Part shown: in pieces, positions 1 through 13,581 of the stretch
How positions within the stretch are numbered: the first letter of the stretch is position 1
How the letters are laid out: each line of letters begins with the position of its first letter
NCBI GenBank assembly: GCA_007026445.1
Contig: VDMD01000006.1
Coordinates: 682,001 to 746,000 of the forward strand
Origin: Schizophyllum amplum
Lineage: Eukaryota; Basidiomycota; Agaricomycetes; Agaricales; Schizophyllaceae
Length of the DNA: 64,000 nt
Reading direction: 5' to 3'
The notes under the pieces: model-generated
Databases searched by the model: none
Told to the model about the DNA's origin: nothing
Seen by the model: only the letters and a program-made list of their open reading frames with translations
Made by a program: the position numbers and the translations under genes

Positions 1-664
1 AGACCCGCGGTCGTCTTGCGCGCGACTGTCGGCTCGCGAAGAGCATGGCAATGGGCCGCGCTTGGAAGAATGTACTTACTGAGCTTTGTAGTATCGATTC
101 GCGCAAGATAACGCTGGTGGTTGCTTTCTTGGTGAGTGTGTGCGCTCGTGAATGAGTTGAATGGTCATTGATGTTGTTGTAGATGTCCGTCTGGATGTTT
201 GTGTGTGTCCGTTTTCGCGCGGTCTTTGAGCTAAGCGTGGTCGTGGCGATGAGATGGCAGAGAGGCACACCAATCATTGCTTGGTTCGAGCCTGGATCAC
301 GCCCGGCCAACGTACGGGTGAGCTAGAGTGACTTGACGGCTGTGGGCGCGTTGTTGCTGTATGTAAGACGCGTGAAAACGGCGGTACCTTTGTCAGTATC
401 ACTAGTTGAACGTTCCCTCGCGTAAATCTCAATTACGAAGGCATGCTGCTGGACTATGCCACGACTTTGCTTGAAAGCGCAGACGCGAGTGTGATTGGCT
501 GGAAACGGTTTAATGATGATTGCTGACGTCATCAGAGACGCGCGCGCGCCATCTTGTCGGCGACAGCTGGACATTTTGACAACAGGAGCCTGATTGATAT
601 TTCGAGTTTTGGTTCTTGTCTTGTCGCTGTCGTCGACGTCGTTGTCGTTGTCGGGAGCGGCGAA
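1..664. other. Upstream region of the phytochrome gene
   Basis: No gene can be supported here. The stretch probably holds the phytochrome promoter and 5' leader. On the minus strand an open stretch near 76-273 ends close to a good splice donor (GTAAGT read from about base 89 leftward), so the first exon of a divergent gene running off the left edge is possible. Nothing in its translation is recognisable. Confidence 0.4.
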
Positions 665-3600
665 ATGCCTGCCAGCCACATTCAGAACGCCGGCAAGGAC
701 GCTGACGGGAATCAGAACAATGAGAACAGGTCTTCCTCCTCCGCCGCCTCCTTCTCGCACGTCTATCCCGTCCGATCTCTCCTGACCGGCAATATACAGC
801 CCGCGGTGCCCGTGCCCCCGTCGCTGGAGCGCGGAGACATCTCTGCCAATGGCCTGCGCAAGTCCAGTATCGCCAGTATCGCCAGTAGGCGCTCGTCTGC
901 CGTCAGCAATGCCGACTCGCTCCCCTCACCTATACTCTCCTCTACCGGCTCTCCCCCTCTTCGACCCTCAGCACTATACTCGTTTACAGACGCGGCCAGC
1001 CACAGCCTCGATGCAGGATACCAGTCCACAATCCAAGAACCTACCGAACCGCCGATCGCTGAACAAGAGGACATGTCGACGCCGATAGTTCAGCCAGCCG
1101 AGCTGACGGCACCTGGCTTGGACGCCGACGACGCGCCGGCGTCTATGGTCTTATCCTCATCTCAAGTCACTGAAAGCTCGCCTAGCGCTCCCGTGCGTAC
1201 TTTGCCATCCGACGCCGATGGCGCGGAGACCAGTGCACCCTCGACCTCGAACGAGGTCGCAGAGCAGTACCCCCTCAATCCAGCCGAGTGGGGCATCGTT
1301 CACCTACCCCCTCTCTCCGGCTCCTCATCGTCCAGAAGCAACGGCGGATCTAGCAGAGACGCCCATCGCTCGCAGATGTCGGCGCAGTCAGGATGGCCAT
1401 CATCCGGCGCGTCGAGCAATCGTCAATCTATCTCATTCACGCGATCGTCGCTGGCTGCAAGTGCGAAGGCGACCGTCGCATCCTCGTCCGAGGCAATCGA
1501 GCTGGACGACATCATGGACCGGGAGGAACATGACGGCGAGTCAAAAGCACAACCGTCCATGTCCGAAGGATCGTCAAACGGCGTCCTTGTCACATCACGC
1601 TTCGAGCACGTAGAGGACCAGCATGGCAATCATATTCTCACCGGGCGAGAGGGGAAAATTCTGCGGTGTGAGGACGAGGTTCGTTTTGCGCGTTGCAGCC
1701 CGCAATGTACTTGTCTAACCAATTGGCAGCCAATACGAACGCCTGGAGCCGTGCAAGGCTTCGGAGTCTTGGTTGCAGTTGAAGAGCGCGAGGATACGCT
1801 TTTTGTGCGACAAGTTTCTGAAGTGCGTAAACATCTACTTGCGATGGTGTTTTCCTCATAACACAAATAGAACTCGACCGAGCTTATGGGCCTTTCACCA
1901 AATTATCTATTCAGCCTAGAATGCTTCACCGACGTCCTTCCCGACTCGCAGGCGCCCCTTCTCTGGGACGCAATTCAGTTTCTCAGTGAACCGGAATCAT
2001 ACCAAAGTGATACCGAGGAATGCAGCCCGCACGTCTTCCTCCTCTCTGGCTTTACCGCACCGAATTTCGCCGCTGAGGATGACCCCGATGCGGACAAACA
2101 AGGTCGGAAACAGTGGACGTGCTGGTGCGCTATACATCGCCCGCCGCGCGCCTCAACCGAGGGACACGAGAATACGGCGCACAACTTGATAGTCCTAGAG
2201 TTCGAGTTAGAGAAGGATACGCTGCACCCTCTGTACCCCGCGTTTGCCGAGTATAGCTCAGTCAGCCCGATGAGCTCGGGAAGCACGGCTGCGGGCGACT
2301 CTATGGGTAGCTCGGCCGGTAATTCGACGGATGGGTCGGATCGGACGCTGGTTCAAGGGCAGGTTCCGCATCAGGAGAGCCTCACTAGTATTGCGGAGGG
2401 GGACAGGGAGGACAGCACGCCTGACGCGACTCCTCAGTCGGAGGTACTCCCTACGGCCGTCAGCGACGATGCCACTCCTCCTGCGACGGAGCTGGACCCT
2501 ACAGCCAGCAGCAGCACCGCTTCTCCTCCGACGACAGAGACTCCTGCCCCGCTGTCCGCAGACACTCCCACCCCTTCAGACTCCTTGCCCCAGCGGCCGT
2601 CCTCACCAAGCGCTGCCGGAACTGGCCTGCAAATACGACCGCAGGACCAGACCATACCGCACCGAGGGCTATCAGGCGATGAAGCGTGGTATCCCAGCGC
2701 AGAGGACATCCTGGAGAGCACGACCAGCTACTCCAAGTCCCTGCTCGCGCTCGAGCGCATGCGGCGCATGACCATGCGCGGAGACGCTGGTGGCGGGCAA
2801 CAGCGGCAGGAAAGCGGGACGCGCTCGCGCCGGCGACGCGGGCAAGACAAGGCGCAGTCAGGCTCGGTGGGCATGATGGACGTCTTCGCGGTTATGTCGC
2901 AGATCAACGAGCAGCTGGGCGCGGCGGACGATTTGGATACGTTCCTACGGGTCGTAGCGGGCGTCATTAAGGACCTGTCGCAGTTCCATCGGGTGCTGGT
3001 GTACCAGTTCGATGAGGTGTGGAATGGGCAGGTGGTGGCGGAGTTGGTGGACTGGTCGCAAACGCATGATTTGTATAGGGGGCTGCATTTTCCGGCGAGC
3101 GATATTCCCGCGCAGGTGAGTGGCAGGGATGGTAGCTGAGGTGGGGTGGTTGCTGACGGTTTGCGTAGGCGCGCCAGCTTTATGCGATCAGTGGGTCGGA
3201 GGGATTGGTTGTGGGCGACGGCGTCTGACGGATAAATCAGATAAAGTGCGCATCCTATATGATCGCGACCAGGCGACGGCGAGGATCGTGGTCAGGAGCA
3301 AGGAGGATTTGGACACGCCTCTTGTGAGTACTCAAGCTATTACGCGGCTCTGACAAAGTTCGAACTCATTTGCAGAACATGACGCACTCCTACCTGAGAG
3401 CGATGAGTCCGATTCACATCAAGTGTAAGGATCATTCTCTTTTTTATTGCTTTGGCTGACTCCCGTAGACCTCGGCAACATGGGCGTACGCGCGTCGATG
3501 TCGGTGGTCAGTGCATCTACGTGCATGTCTTTTGAACGATATTTAACCGTAGATCGGTTGTCAGTCCATCATGGCCTTTGGTGCTCTATGGGGATTGGTC

Positions 3601-6438
3601 ACATGTCATTCCTACGGGCCTCACGGCATGCGCGTCTCATTCCCGGTCCGGCAAATGTTGCGGCTGTTGAGTCAGTCGATTTCGAAGAACATAGAGCGCT
3701 TGAGCTACGCCTCGAGGCTGCACACGCGCAAGCTGGTGAGTGGGAAAAGCCTTCCATAACGCGTGTGTGCTCAGACTTTCCCACAGATCAACACAATCTC
3801 TTCAAGCAATCACCCGGTGAGTGATGTTCTTCCTTGTGTACCACACCTATGTTGACCTTCTGCTTCGGTAGACGGGCTACATCATCAGCAATGCGGATGA
3901 CCTGCTTGGGCTTTTCGACGCGGACTATGGTATACTTGTCATCGGCGAGGGAGCGAAGATATTAGGGCCCAATCAGCACGGACAAGAGATCCTGATCGTG
4001 GCAGAGTATCTCAGGATTAAGCAGTTCAAGTGCGTGCACCTCATAGCGGAGAAGGCTATTCTGCTGACTGCATTATGCTATGACAGCACGATCCAGATTT
4101 CGCAGGCCGTGACGTTCGACTTTCCCGATCTGCAGATTTCGACAGGGTTGGAGATCGTTGCAGGGCTCCTCTATGTGCCTCTTTCCTCGGGCGGGCAGGA
4201 CTTCATGGCCTTCCTGAGACGAGGACAACCGCGCGATGTCCGATGGGCTGGCAAGCCGTTCAAGGACGGCACGAGCGCGCAGGCTCGTCTTGAGCCGCGG
4301 AAGTCGTTCAAGACGTGGAAGGAGACAGTCGCGGGTCGGTGTCGTGCGTGGACCGATGAGCAGCTAGAGACAGCCGGTGTCATGGCTCTGGTTTACGGCA
4401 AGTTCATCGAGGTCTGGCGCCAAAAGGAGAGCGCGCTGCAAACGACGAAGCTCACCAATATCTTGTTGTCGAATGCAAGTCATGAAGGTGCGTTTTCGGA
4501 GACAGTGCATGGATCATGGTCTCACGATGCTGGACAGTGCGAACGCCGCTCAACCATATCATCAAGTGCGTATGCGCTGCGTGATCCGTGACGTCCTTAC
4601 CAACCGTCCCCTAGCTATTTGGAGCTTGCTCTAAATGGCCATCTTGATGGTGAGACGCGGGACAATCTCAGCCGCTCTCACGCGGCATCGAAGGTAAAGC
4701 ATAAGTTTTGTCAAAAAAGAAAGCTTCATACTGAATGAAAACCCCGCCAGAGCCTGCTATTCACCATCAACGACTTGCTCGATTTGACTCGTTTGGAGAT
4801 TGGCGGAGAAACGGCATTCAACGAACCTTTCGACTTGCAAGCCGAGATAATCGACGCTACTCGGATATACAGGAATGAGGCCGAGCGTCGAAAATTAACC
4901 TTCATGATCGACGTGACCTCTGGCCCTTCTAAGGTAGTCGGCGATGCGAAGAAGATCAAGACGGTTGTGCAGAATCTAAGCGCCAATGCTCGTACGTGCC
5001 TAGGAGACCTTCTCGGCCGTGACGCTGACATATTGTAGTCAAATACACGGAGAAGGGTGTTATCTCTGTTCGCTCGATCACTTTCGAAGAGCCGGAAGGC
5101 TTGCGGGACTCGAGACAAACGGCGGTCGAGATCATAGTCGAAGACACGGGCTGTGGGATTCAACCTTCCAAGCTCGAGAGCATCTTCCGCGAGTTTGAGC
5201 AGGTAGAGTCTTCTGAGCCAAGAACAACGACGGAGGCTGGTGTCGGTATGTCCTCCTTTCTCGACGGTATCTGTGTTACTGAAGTCCTCTTCACAGGGCT
5301 TGGTCTTGCCGTTGTGGCGAGAATCGTCGAGCAACTGGGAGGCCAATTGCGCGTGGACTCTCAGCTCAATCAGGGCAGCCGATTCTCATTTCTCATCCCT
5401 CTCGGCCTCTATGAAGACAGGGCAATTTCCGAGTCCCCGGCATCTTCGGGCTCTTCAGCGGTGTCTTCACTCAGGGTGCGAGACCGTACGATGAGCCGTG
5501 GCTCGTCGAAAGGCAGTGAGATCGACTCGCTGGTCGAAGCGCTCTCTACAAGCCATATGAAGAGTCCCCAATCTCCTCTGGCGGCGGATATCCGGAAGGA
5601 GCCCCGTGAGCCTCATCCGGGGACCGTGGAGATTGGAGGGTCGGCAACGCCTTTACGCCCCGTCAAGATCGACGAGTTCGACCTCGACAAGCCCTCGTGG
5701 TCGTCGTCCGCCGCTCAGCAGACACAGAGTGCTCCAGAGTCTCTCAGCGTAACATCGGCTTCCTCTCTCGAGCTCAGGGCTGCGGAAATGCCCAGCAATC
5801 CAGTTCTGCGAGTCTTGATCGTGGAGGTGAGTGTAACGGGACGGTTGGTCATGCAGGTATCAATGCTCTTGCAGGACAATGAGATGAACAGCAAAATGCT
5901 CGCGAAGCGCCTGAACAAGGACGGTCACCAGACTGTGCAGACCTTGAACGGCCAGGAAGGTTTAGACAAGATCATCGAGGATCGCGAGTTCGATGTCATC
6001 TTCATGGACATACAGTGCGTATTCGCATCCTATACTGTACTCGTGTCTGACAGAACTGGCAGAATGCCCATTCTCAATGGATTCGAAGCTACGGAGGCAA
6101 TCCGCGAACTAGAACGCAAGGATGCGCTGACGGGCGTACCGACAACGGACCGTCTACTCTCCTTCAGGCTGAACGGCCGTATACCCATATTCGCTGTCTC
6201 GGCATCGCTACAGGAGCAGAAGCTTGAGGAGTTGATGAACTACGGTCTCGACGGTTGGATCTTGAAGCCCATCAACTTCAAGCGACTGTCAACCATCATG
6301 CGCGGCATCGTCGATATACGACAACGTCAGGCTGACCTGTATAAGGTTGGTCACGTTTGGGAGGACGGCGGATGGCTGGTGCCACCGCCACAGGCGACAT
6401 CGTCTATGCCAGACTCGGACTTCACACCGGTGGCATGA
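665..6438 (+). CDS. Fungal phytochrome: hybrid sensor histidine kinase with receiver domain
   Basis: This is a red/far-red photoreceptor that binds a linear tetrapyrrole and signals by His-Asp phosphorelay. The model has 18 exons joined by 17 introns of 44-58 bases (1679-1729, 1823-1870, 3116-3168, 3191-3240, 3324-3375, 3425-3468, 3507-3564, 3736-3786, 3817-3871, 4030-4086, 4488-4537, 4566-4614, 4694-4750, 4992-5038, 5246-5296, 5827-5874, 6015-6062). It gives 1634 residues. Order: a Ser-rich disordered N-terminus; the bilin-attachment Cys (about residue 335) in CEDEPIRTPGAVQGFG, which forms only after the first intron is removed; PAS; GAF with PASDIPAQ (about 709-935); PHY with PRKSF; HisKA with SHEVRTPLNH (His about 1100); HATPase N- and G-boxes; receiver with phospho-acceptor Asp (about 1508) and the LKP lysine. 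The start at 665 is the first ATG in frame; an earlier in-frame stretch lacks one. All catalytic residues appear intact, so this should be a working photoreceptor. Confidence 0.95.
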
Positions 6439-7646
6439 GGAGTGTTGTATGCTGTGATTTGTATGATTTTCTTGGGTCTGACCGTGTATATGTACTTATA
6501 TCTTGAGCGCTGGCTTTGGACAGCCTTACGCCCGCTTATACGTGACGCATCTTCCTGAACTTCCTTCCCTCGCACTACCGATTATATTACGCACCTACAC
6601 ATACTAACGCATACTGTCGCTGACCCCCATCCGAAACGAAGTTCTCGCGCCGCCGAATACGCAGCACGTCTGTCACATAGGCTCTTTGAAACTTCATACG
6701 TAGGTAGTAGACCTCTGAAAGTATGTCCTGGAATATTTTGAAGGCAGGCGGACGTGAAACGCGGTCGCTCTGCGGGGTAGAATGTCTGCCCGGCAAAACC
6801 CGCTCGTACCCCCCAGCGAAACAGAGGACGAACGCCTCTCAACGGAACAGTCTCCTTACTCCAAATGGACGCTGTATTGATAGTAATAGCCTGGTTATGC
6901 ATGGGGATGCTCGTTTTGGGATGATAGATATCACAGAGAGCTTGTCAAGGGCACGTAAGGCGGCGCGTAGCCGGATTTCGGGGCTTACCTCTCTTTTCCG
7001 CTTTTCTCCCTGAGCAGGATGAGCTGGGCTTTGAAACTTTGTAGGATAACGTTTGGATGTATACTATGACCAATTTTCCAAGATTTTTAGATTGCTCACG
7101 CGCGCTCGCGGTGGGTGTTCCGCTAGGGGGTCATGTTTCTATTGTGGGTCAGCGACAGTATGTACTAGAGTACCTGAGGCTGATAGAAGTAGACAGCTGC
7201 TTAGATGTGCATCTCAAAAAGCCATATGCCGAGTCTGGCGGCGAGCGGCACCTTCGAGCGATGTCCATGGCGGTCAGAGCAAAGTGTCTGTTTCGTGAAC
7301 TTTGTCACAAGCCCCTCCACTCGCAAGCTCGCGGAAGCTTTTTTAACAGTCCACAAAAGGAAGGTATACTCGCGTGCGCGCGCGTGGAGGGGCTTGATCC
7401 GGATTCCGAACCTAGAGAGCCCGGATACTGGGAGTGTAGATTACGACGTCCGTGACAACGACGGACATCGGAAGGAGAGTACATACAGATGTAATATCTA
7501 GAAAATCTCTATACATAACATGTCAGTGACAGCAGGGCCCGAGCGGCGGCGCTCCCAAGAATCAGAACCGAAACGAGACGTCGAGGAGAACAGAGGCGGA
7601 CGAGGGAAGCAGAGGCGGACAATCGAGCAGCGCTTCCGATAGAAGC
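6439..7646. other. Intergenic region, phytochrome/helicase convergent 3' ends
   Basis: No credible gene is visible. The open frames are short, overlap one another and show no family signature. The region holds the 3' flanks of two convergent genes and an inverted-repeat pair described separately. Confidence 0.5.
6609..7163. repeat. Candidate MITE bounded by 17-bp inverted repeats
   Basis: CATACTGTCGCTGACCC at about 6609 recurs in reverse complement at about 7146-7162, about 520 bases apart. Beyond the core, weak similarity continues inward. TACTA occurs just outside both arms but not flush with them. This could be a non-autonomous DNA transposon or a chance or ancient inverted repeat. Confidence 0.35.
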
Positions 7647-10199
<2,553 letters not shown>

Positions 10200-10761
10200 C
10201 TGTAGTATGTTCAGTAGATGACCTGGTAAAAGAATGAATGATGCTAGCCATTTTATGCAAAGTTGTGAGAAGGGGAGAAGGGGAATGTGATGGTGCAGAA
10301 GAAGGAAGGGACGGTGGGGCAACGTGGGAAATTTTCGCCCAACTATTATTGGTCAGCACCGGGGTGCCAAATACGCAACCACAGGTCTGCACCAGTGCAG
10401 TAGGACCAGCTTTGTCAAGCACCGACGGCCGTCGCTCAGTTGTGCCACACCGTTGTCATTAGGGTCATGAATAGAACAGTATGCAAAACAAGAGCGTACA
10501 TAAACGCGGCAGGAAACATCAACCAAGCGAAACCAATAGAAAGCTATGCAACGGTCAACGGAGACTTCCATACGATTAGTCCTTGTGTGAACGGCCAAGA
10601 TACAGCAAAAGCCAAGCAGGATAGAATGTAGCGTTGTAGTGTGGAGTATATGCACAGCGTACACGGAAGAGATCGAAAGCCCCAGGCTGGCGGTGGTCGG
10701 TCAGGCCCTCGTCGCCGCCACAGATAGTGAAGAGAAGATGTACCAATAGATAGTAGTGTTG
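10200..10761. other. Helicase 5' flank and GTPase 3' flank
   Basis: Both neighbours lie on the minus strand. This stretch should hold the helicase promoter, its leader and possibly a short first coding exon near 10451-10459, plus the GTPase 3' UTR. No independent gene is supported. Confidence 0.5.
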
Positions 10762-11793
10762 TCACATTATAAAACAGTTGCGCATTCGTCTCTTCTTCTT
10801 TCGCTCTGGGTCGGCCGGATACCGTTGGCGCATTTGTCGTACGAGGTCCTCGAAAACGTCGGCGACGTGCCAATTTCGCTTTGCGGACGTCTCGTAGAAA
10901 GGAAGGCCCCATTTCGCGGCCAAGGACTGGATGGCATCCTTCTGGACCTCGCGTTCGCTCGCGAGGTCTAGTTTGGTGCCGACGACGACGATGGGGATAT
11001 CCTGCGAGGCACGTTCAGAACATGCTCAACAAACATTCAAGAGGGACTGACAGAGTTCCCGCCCTTGATCCTGTAGATCTGCTGCCGGAGACTGTCCACT
11101 TCACGGAGGCTTGCTTCCTGGGTCAAGCTGGCAAAGTTTATCATCGGTTAGTCGGCAATGTGCGAGCGATGTGAAATATCCGTTGCCTCACCTGAACACG
11201 AGCACAAAGCCATGGCCGGACTACAAGGTCATTTCGTGAGCGACGGACGGGGGCGCAGCGATGCATGAGTCAAACCTTGATGTACACCTCGTTTAGGGAC
11301 GTAAATTGCTCCGCGCCAGCAGTGTCGAGGACTTCGAGCTAGCGAGAGTTAGCCTGGGATTATTCGGCGAAATTCGGGGAGGAAGTCGGTCAGGAACAGT
11401 GGGCTGCACGGGGGAGATGGTGCGCAGCGATAACGTGGGACCGGCGGGATGTCGCTATGATATGGGAGGGGGACGTACAAACGAGAGTTCGTCGTCTACG
11501 CGAACTGCACGGCGGTACTCCTCTGGTAAACGGAAGGGGGTGAGCTCGAACGGACGGTATCGCGCAGTGGACGCACCTTCGATAGTAGGGTCGTAGTGTT
11601 CTACGAAGATGTCGCGTATATAGCGAACTGCGCATTTGAGGTAAGTCAGCGGAAGAACATTTGATGAGAGGGGTATTGGGACCTGAGAGGGCCGACTTCC
11701 CAACGCCTCCAGCTGCATTCTCGAGGTGAGCACTCGCAAGAGGAAGAGTCAGGTCGGCGCACCTCCGAGGACGACGATGTGGAACTTGCGCAT
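10762..11793 (-). CDS. Ras-superfamily small GTPase, Rap/RSR1-like, CAAX-terminated
   Basis: This is a membrane-anchored molecular switch, probably of the polarity (RSR1/Rap) class. Eight exons (11793-11763, 11712-11683, 11627-11577, 11522-11479, 11338-11276, 11220-11192, 11127-11052, 11001-10762) give 187 residues, normal for the family. The start MRKFHIVVLGAGGVGKSAL carries the P-loop. The effector loop is YDPTIE and switch II is DTAGAEQF, where the position of Ras Gln61 is Ala; Rap proteins have Thr there. The base-recognition motif is TKLD, as in Rho/Rac, instead of the usual NKxD. ETSAK follows. A basic KKRRMRNCFIM end gives a CFIM CAAX box for farnesylation. The P-loop is assembled across the first intron. 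Assignment to RSR1 rather than Ras is an inference. Confidence 0.9.
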
Positions 11794-12142
11794 GAGAGGT
11801 CGTCAATACGTCGTGATAGAGGCGCGCGAAAAAGGAGAGGGGGGGCGTAAACGTGATGGATGGTGAAGAGAGCGGTCCAGTGGAAGAGACCGAGTGTCGC
11901 GATTTTATCATGAGCACACTGACATCCTCCCGTAGCTCGTGGCGGCTTATTCCAAGAGGAGGAGGAATCTAGCGCCTTGATAGCGCATCAATCAGGCCAC
12001 GTGCTAGCCTGCCCCTCGGACTTGCGGATTCTTCCGGCGATAACACGTGCGCGAAGCGATCTGCGATCACGGCGGCCATGCATGTGATCACACACGACGC
12101 GTCGGTAGACGCCTTGACTTCATACCAGCACCAGCATCCCTT
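11794..12142. promoter_or_regulatory. Divergent promoter between GTPase and cyclophilin
   Basis: The two genes start 349 bases apart on opposite strands, so their promoters must share or divide this stretch. I see no clear TATA box or repeated site. Confidence 0.5.
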
Positions 12143-13382
12143 ATGCGGCCTCGCGTCTTCCTTGATATCTCTGTCAATCAGCAGCCGGAGGGCAGGTAAT
12201 TGCCACAAGCACCGTTACCCACGCCATGCCTAATTTTCCCCAGGGTGATATTCGAACTCTTCAACGATACAGCGCCGAAAACAAGCGAGAAGTACGTTCG
12301 CTTGCTTCCCCAAACCCAAATCACGCTGAACACACGCTTTCCCAGCTTCCGTGCACTATGTACGGGCGAGAAGGGCATGGCCCCCACCGGGCATCCGCTG
12401 TATTATAAGGGCACTCACGTCCATCGTGTTATCAAGGATTTCATGATCCAGGGAGGCGGTATGTCCGAAACTCGCCCCCTCCGCAAGGCATGCTGACATG
12501 CTGCTGGTAGATATCGTCAAGGGTAACGGCGCTGGCAGCCCAGAATCCATCTACAGCGGACCGTTTGAGGACGAAGACCTCGAACGGCCGGTAGACGAAG
12601 AAGGTTTACTGTGCATGGCTAACAAAGGCCCCAATACCAACGGAAGCCAGTACTTCATCACCTTGAAGGAGAGCTCGCATCTTTCGGGTATGCTCGACAC
12701 ATTTTACCCGAGTCGGGTGACTGATTCAAGTAACAGGCAAGCATGTTGTCGTCGGGCGTGTGATACGCGGATTCGACATCGTTCAGAAGGTGGCGGAACT
12801 CGACGTGGACGCAAAGTTCAGACCCCTTGTGCCCGTGACAGTTTCCAACAGCGGCGAGCTCGAACTTCGCCGTCCTGCTCGTACGTCAATCACACACCTT
12901 CGCAGTCTTCATACTCATTCCCGCCCAGCCAAGCCTGCCAGTGACGCGTCGGCCTCAGATCCGGAGGAGGACCGACGCAGCAGGAAGCGAAGGTCTCGCC
13001 GCTCGTCTTCCGCCGGCGTCTCTGACGAGGAAGAGGAAAAGCGCAAGCATAAGTCCAAGAAGAGCAAAAAGTCCAAGCACAAGAAGCGCCCCGAGCCTTC
13101 CCGCGCGCGCTCGCGCACTCCCGATAAGGTCGACCCCTCGGTTCCTCGGCAGGAGACTGAAGAAGAGTACGACGCGCGGTTGGAGCGGGAGGAGAACGAG
13201 CGGCTGGAGGCCCAGCGTCGTGAGGAGCTGAGGCGGGTACAGGAGCGGCATGCGACGTCGGAGAGTCAGTCTGGTGTCCGGTTCAAGGGTACGTGCGCCT
13301 CCACTGTCGCTTGACCAATATCTCATGCTCAATAGGTCGCGGACGGATGAAGTACACCGACCCCGAGAGCTTGCGTCGGTAG
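12143..13382 (+). CDS. Cyclophilin-type peptidyl-prolyl isomerase with RS/charged tail
   Basis: Seven exons (12143-12195, 12244-12291, 12346-12458, 12511-12687, 12737-12880, 12929-13288, 13336-13382) give 313 residues. The first half is a full cyclophilin domain: [53 protein letters not shown] and GKHVVVGRV. The second half is Arg/Ser/Lys/Glu-rich with a [10 protein letters not shown] stretch, a coiled, charged segment and an [14 protein letters not shown] end. This is the layout of nuclear, splicing-associated cyclophilins (CypG/SR-cyclophilin class). The residue matching Trp121 of CypA is His (HLSGKHVV), a change linked to weak cyclosporin binding in other cyclophilins. The role in pre-mRNA splicing is inferred from the RS-like tail. 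Confidence 0.93.
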
Positions 13383-13581
13383 TTTTTGCGCAGTTGCCAC
13401 GATTTTGTACTACGCCTACTAATTCGCTCAACGAAGCGGATGTAGTGCAGAAAGTTTGACATACGTATGGTGCTGCAGGCCTAAGTACTACGTACAGTCT
13501 TGCGCTGATTCGAGGCAATAACGATATCTTTTGCTAGTACACGTCGTACAAACAAACAGCAGCGTAAAAAAACAAACACAA

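Noticed and set aside
554..664. A phytochrome start upstream of 665
   Set aside because: The in-frame extension contains no ATG; 665 is the first ATG in frame.
10200..10251. The ATG at 10251 as the helicase start
   Set aside because: It is out of frame with the Tyr-Gly-rich exon, and the only intron that could connect them would be about 23 bases, too short to splice.
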